64,000 nt of DNA from Rhabditoides inermis (Eukaryota; Nematoda; Chromadorea; Rhabditida; Rhabditidae), in contig CAWZYM010000407.1 in NCBI GenBank assembly GCA_963966185.1, positions 601,001 through 665,000 of the forward strand. Direction: 5' to 3'. Positions 61,437 to 64,000 of this stretch are shown here, piece by piece. The first letter of the stretch is position 1, and each line of letters opens with the position of its first letter. The position numbers and the translations under genes are program-made. Below the pieces are notes generated by a model that did no database searches, was not told where the DNA came from, and saw only the letters and a list, made by a program, of their open reading frames with translations.

Positions 61437-64000
61437 TTCCTAACTTCCTATTGATGTGCTATTGTTTCTAACTTCTTCCTGACTTCTTCCTAACTTCTTC
61501 CTAACTTCTTCCTAACTTCTTCCTAACTTCTTCCTAACTTCTTCCTAACTTCTTCCTAACTTCTTCCTAACTTCTTTCTAACTTCTTCCTAACTTCTTCC
61601 TAACTTCTTCCTAACTTCTTCCTAACTTCTTCCTAACTTCTTCCTAACTTCTTCCTAACTTCTTCCTAATTTCTTCCTAACTTCCTATTGATGTGCTATT
61701 GTTTCTAACTTCTTCCTAACTTCTTCCTAACTTCTTCCTAACTTCTTCCTAACTTCTTCCTAACTTCTTCCTAACTTCTTTCTAACTTCTTCCTAACTTC
61801 TTCCTAACTTCTTCCTAACTTCTTCCTAACTTCTTCCTAACTTCTTCCTAATTTCTTCCTAACTTCTTCCTAACTTCCTATTGATGTGCTATTGTTTCTA
61901 ACTTCTTCCTGACTTCTTCCTAACTTCTTCCTAACTTCTTCCTAACTTCTTCCTAACTTCTTCCTAACTTCTTCCTAACTTCTTCCTAACTTCTTCCTAA
62001 CTTCTTTCTAACTTCTTCCTAACTTCTTCCTAACTTCTTCCTAACTTCTTCCTAACTTCTTCCTAACTTCTTCCTAACTTCTTCCTAATTTCTTCCTAAC
62101 TTCTTCCTAACTTCCTATTGATGTGCTATTGTTTCTAACTTCTTCCTAACTTCTTCCTAACTTCTTCCTAACTTCTTCCTAACTTCTTCCTAACTTCTTC
62201 CTAATTTCTTCCTAACTTCTTCCTAACTTCCTATTGATGTGCTATTGTTTCTAACTTCTTCCTGACTTCTTCCTAACTTCTTCCTAACTTCTTCCTAACT
62301 TCTTCCTAACTTCTTCCTAACTTCTTCCTAACTTCTTCCTAACTTCTTCCTAACTTCTTTCTAACTTCTTCCTAACTTCTTCCTAACTTCTTCCTAACTT
62401 CTTCCTAACTTCTTCCTAACTTCTTCCTAACTTCCTATTGATGTGCTATTGTTTCTAACTTCTTCCTGACTTCTTCCTAACTTCTTCCTAACTTCTTCCT
62501 AACTTCTTCCTAACTTCTTCCTAACTTCTTCCTAACTTCTTCCTAACTTCTTCCTAACTTCTTTCTAACTTCTTCCTAACTTCTTCCTAACTTCTTCCTA
62601 ACTTCTTCCTAACTTCTTCCTAACTTCTTCCTAATTTCTTCCTAACTTCTTCCTAACTTCGTATTGATGTGCTATTGTTTCTAACTTCTTCCTAACTTCT
62701 TCCTAACTTCTTCCTAACTTCTTCCTAACTTCTTCCTAACTTCTTCCTAACTTCTTTCTAACTTCTTCCTAACTTCTTCCTAACTTCTTCCTAACTTCTT
62801 CCTAACTTCTTCCTAATTTCTTCCTAACTTCTTCCTAACTTCCTATTGATGTGCTATTGTTTCTAACTTCTTCCTGACTTCTTCCTAACTTCTTCCTAAC
62901 TTCTTCCTAACTTCTTCCTAACTTCTTTCTAACTTCTTCCTAACTTCTTCCTAACTTCTTCCTAACTTCTTCCTAACTTCTTCCTAACTTCTTCCTAATT
63001 TCTTCCTAACTTCTTCCTAACTTCCTATTGATGTGCTATTGTTTCTAACTTCTTCCTGACTTCTTCCTAACTTCTTCCTAACTTCTTCCTAACTTCTTCC
63101 TAACTTCTTCCTGACTTCTTTCTAACTTCTTCCTAACTTCTTCCTAACTTCTTCCTAACTTCTTCCTAACTTCTTCCTAACTTCTTCCTAACTTCTTCCT
63201 AACTTCTTCCTAACTTCCTATTGATGTGCTATTGTTTCTAACTTCTTCCTGACTTCTTCCTAACTTCTTCCTAACTTCTTCCTAACTTCTTCCTAACTTC
63301 TTTCTAACTTCTTCCTAACTTCTTCCTAACTTCTTCCTAACTTCTTTCTAACTTCTTCCTAACTTCTTCCTAACTTCTTCCTAACTTCTTCCTAACTTCT
63401 TCCTAACTTCTTCCTAACTTCTTCCTAATTTCTTCCTAACTTCCTATTGATGTGCTATTGTTTCTAACTTCTTCCTAACTTCTTCCTAACTTCTTCCTAA
63501 CTTCTTCCTAACTTCTTCCTAACTTCTTCCTAACTTCTTCCTAACTTCTTTCTAACTTCTTCCTAACTTCTTCCTAACTTCTTCCTAACTTCTTCCTAAC
63601 TTCTTCCTAACTTCTTCCTAATTTCTTCCTAACTTCTTCCTAACTTCCTATTGATGTGCTATTGTTTCTAACTTCTTCCTAACTTCTTCCTAACTTCTTC
63701 CTAACTTCTTCCTAACTTCTTCCTAACTTCTTCCTAACTTCTTTCTAACTTCTTCCTAACTTCTTCCTAACTTCTTCCTAACTTCTTCCTAACTTCTTCC
63801 TAACTTCTTCCTAACTTCTTCCTAACTTCTTCCTAATTTCTTCCTAACTTCTTCCTAACTTCCTATTGATGTGCTATTGTTTCTAACTTCTTTCTGACTT
63901 CTTCCTAACTTCTTCCTAACTTCTTCCTAACTTCTTCCTAACTTCTTCCTAACTTCTTTCTAACTTCTTCCTAACTTCTTCCTAACTTCTTCCTAACTTC
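61437..64000 (+). repeat. Satellite B block 5, running off the window
   Basis: The longest B block, at least 2564 bp. The punctuation phrase occurs at 61447, 61684, 61877, 62114, 62230, 62434, 62660 (as CGTATTGATG), 62842, 63024, 63217, 63443, 63647 and 63862. Steps are 237, 193, 237, 116, 204, 226, 182, 182, 193, 226, 204 and 215, every one equal to 11n+6. The array is still in progress at base 64000. Confidence 0.95.

Noticed and set aside
45661..64000. CRISPR-like pattern of repeats with a regular spaced phrase
   Set aside because: Intervening sequence is tandem 11-bp monomer, not unique spacers, and the unit length varies; it is a eukaryotic satellite.
61437..64000. Telomeric repeat
   Set aside because: TTCCTAACTTC has CCTAA inside it, but the 11-bp unit is not a known telomere repeat and blocks are embedded in satellite A on both sides.
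1..64000. Whole array as an assembly artefact
   Set aside because: Private variants, graded duplications and distinct inserts argue for real structure, but copy numbers of near-identical units cannot be verified without reads.

Overview
The window is eukaryotic repeat DNA, apparently from a heterochromatic satellite array. I find no intact gene and no rRNA, tRNA or CRISPR. About 55 kb is a satellite with an 11-bp monomer (satellite A: alternating GAGTCTCATAT-like and GAGATTCATTT / GAGATTTGTTT-like units, giving a 22-bp dimer). It runs in one orientation from base 1 to 61436. A second, unrelated satellite also has an 11-bp monomer (satellite B, TTCCTAACTTC). It forms five blocks from 45661 onward and runs off the right edge. 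Three other sequences interrupt satellite A: a 187-bp GC-richer segment with inverted repeats (two identical copies), a 2084-bp element with Helitron termini on the minus strand (one copy), and a ~79-bp fragment resembling a signal-peptide exon with a splice donor (seven copies, minus strand).

Layout: 1-24082 is satellite A; its first ~16.6 kb are two copies of an ~8.3-kb higher-order unit, each carrying one 187-bp insert (1267-1453 and 9598-9784). 24083-26166 is the Helitron-like element. 26167-35829 is satellite A with a 1859-bp tandem duplication. From 35830 to 57530 satellite A carries the exon-like fragment at 35830, 37717, 40669, 43588, 53818, 55369 and 57452, amplified with its flanks in units of 1551-2952 bp. 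From 45661 satellite B blocks (45661-46557, 48087-48983, 49331-50012, 59492-60391, 61437-64000) alternate with A in composite units, the clearest being 2426 bp.

History (inference): foreign pieces landed in satellite A, and those present before local amplification were copied with it (exon fragment x7, satellite B blocks x5, 187-bp segment x2). The Helitron-like element is present once and its nearest paralogous sites are empty, so it probably came later. The array grows mostly by whole-monomer steps: many duplication lengths and indels are multiples of 11 (33, 242, 1331, 1859), and satellite B higher-order lengths are almost all 11n+6.

Organism: a spliceosomal eukaryote, suggested by the splice-donor fragment, the Helitron and the satellite organisation. 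The Helitron-like element, with ~173-bp degenerate internal repeats and a pyrimidine microsatellite, recalls non-autonomous Helitrons described from molluscs and other invertebrates; that placement is low confidence. Repeat copy numbers depend on the assembly being correct, which the sequence alone cannot show.
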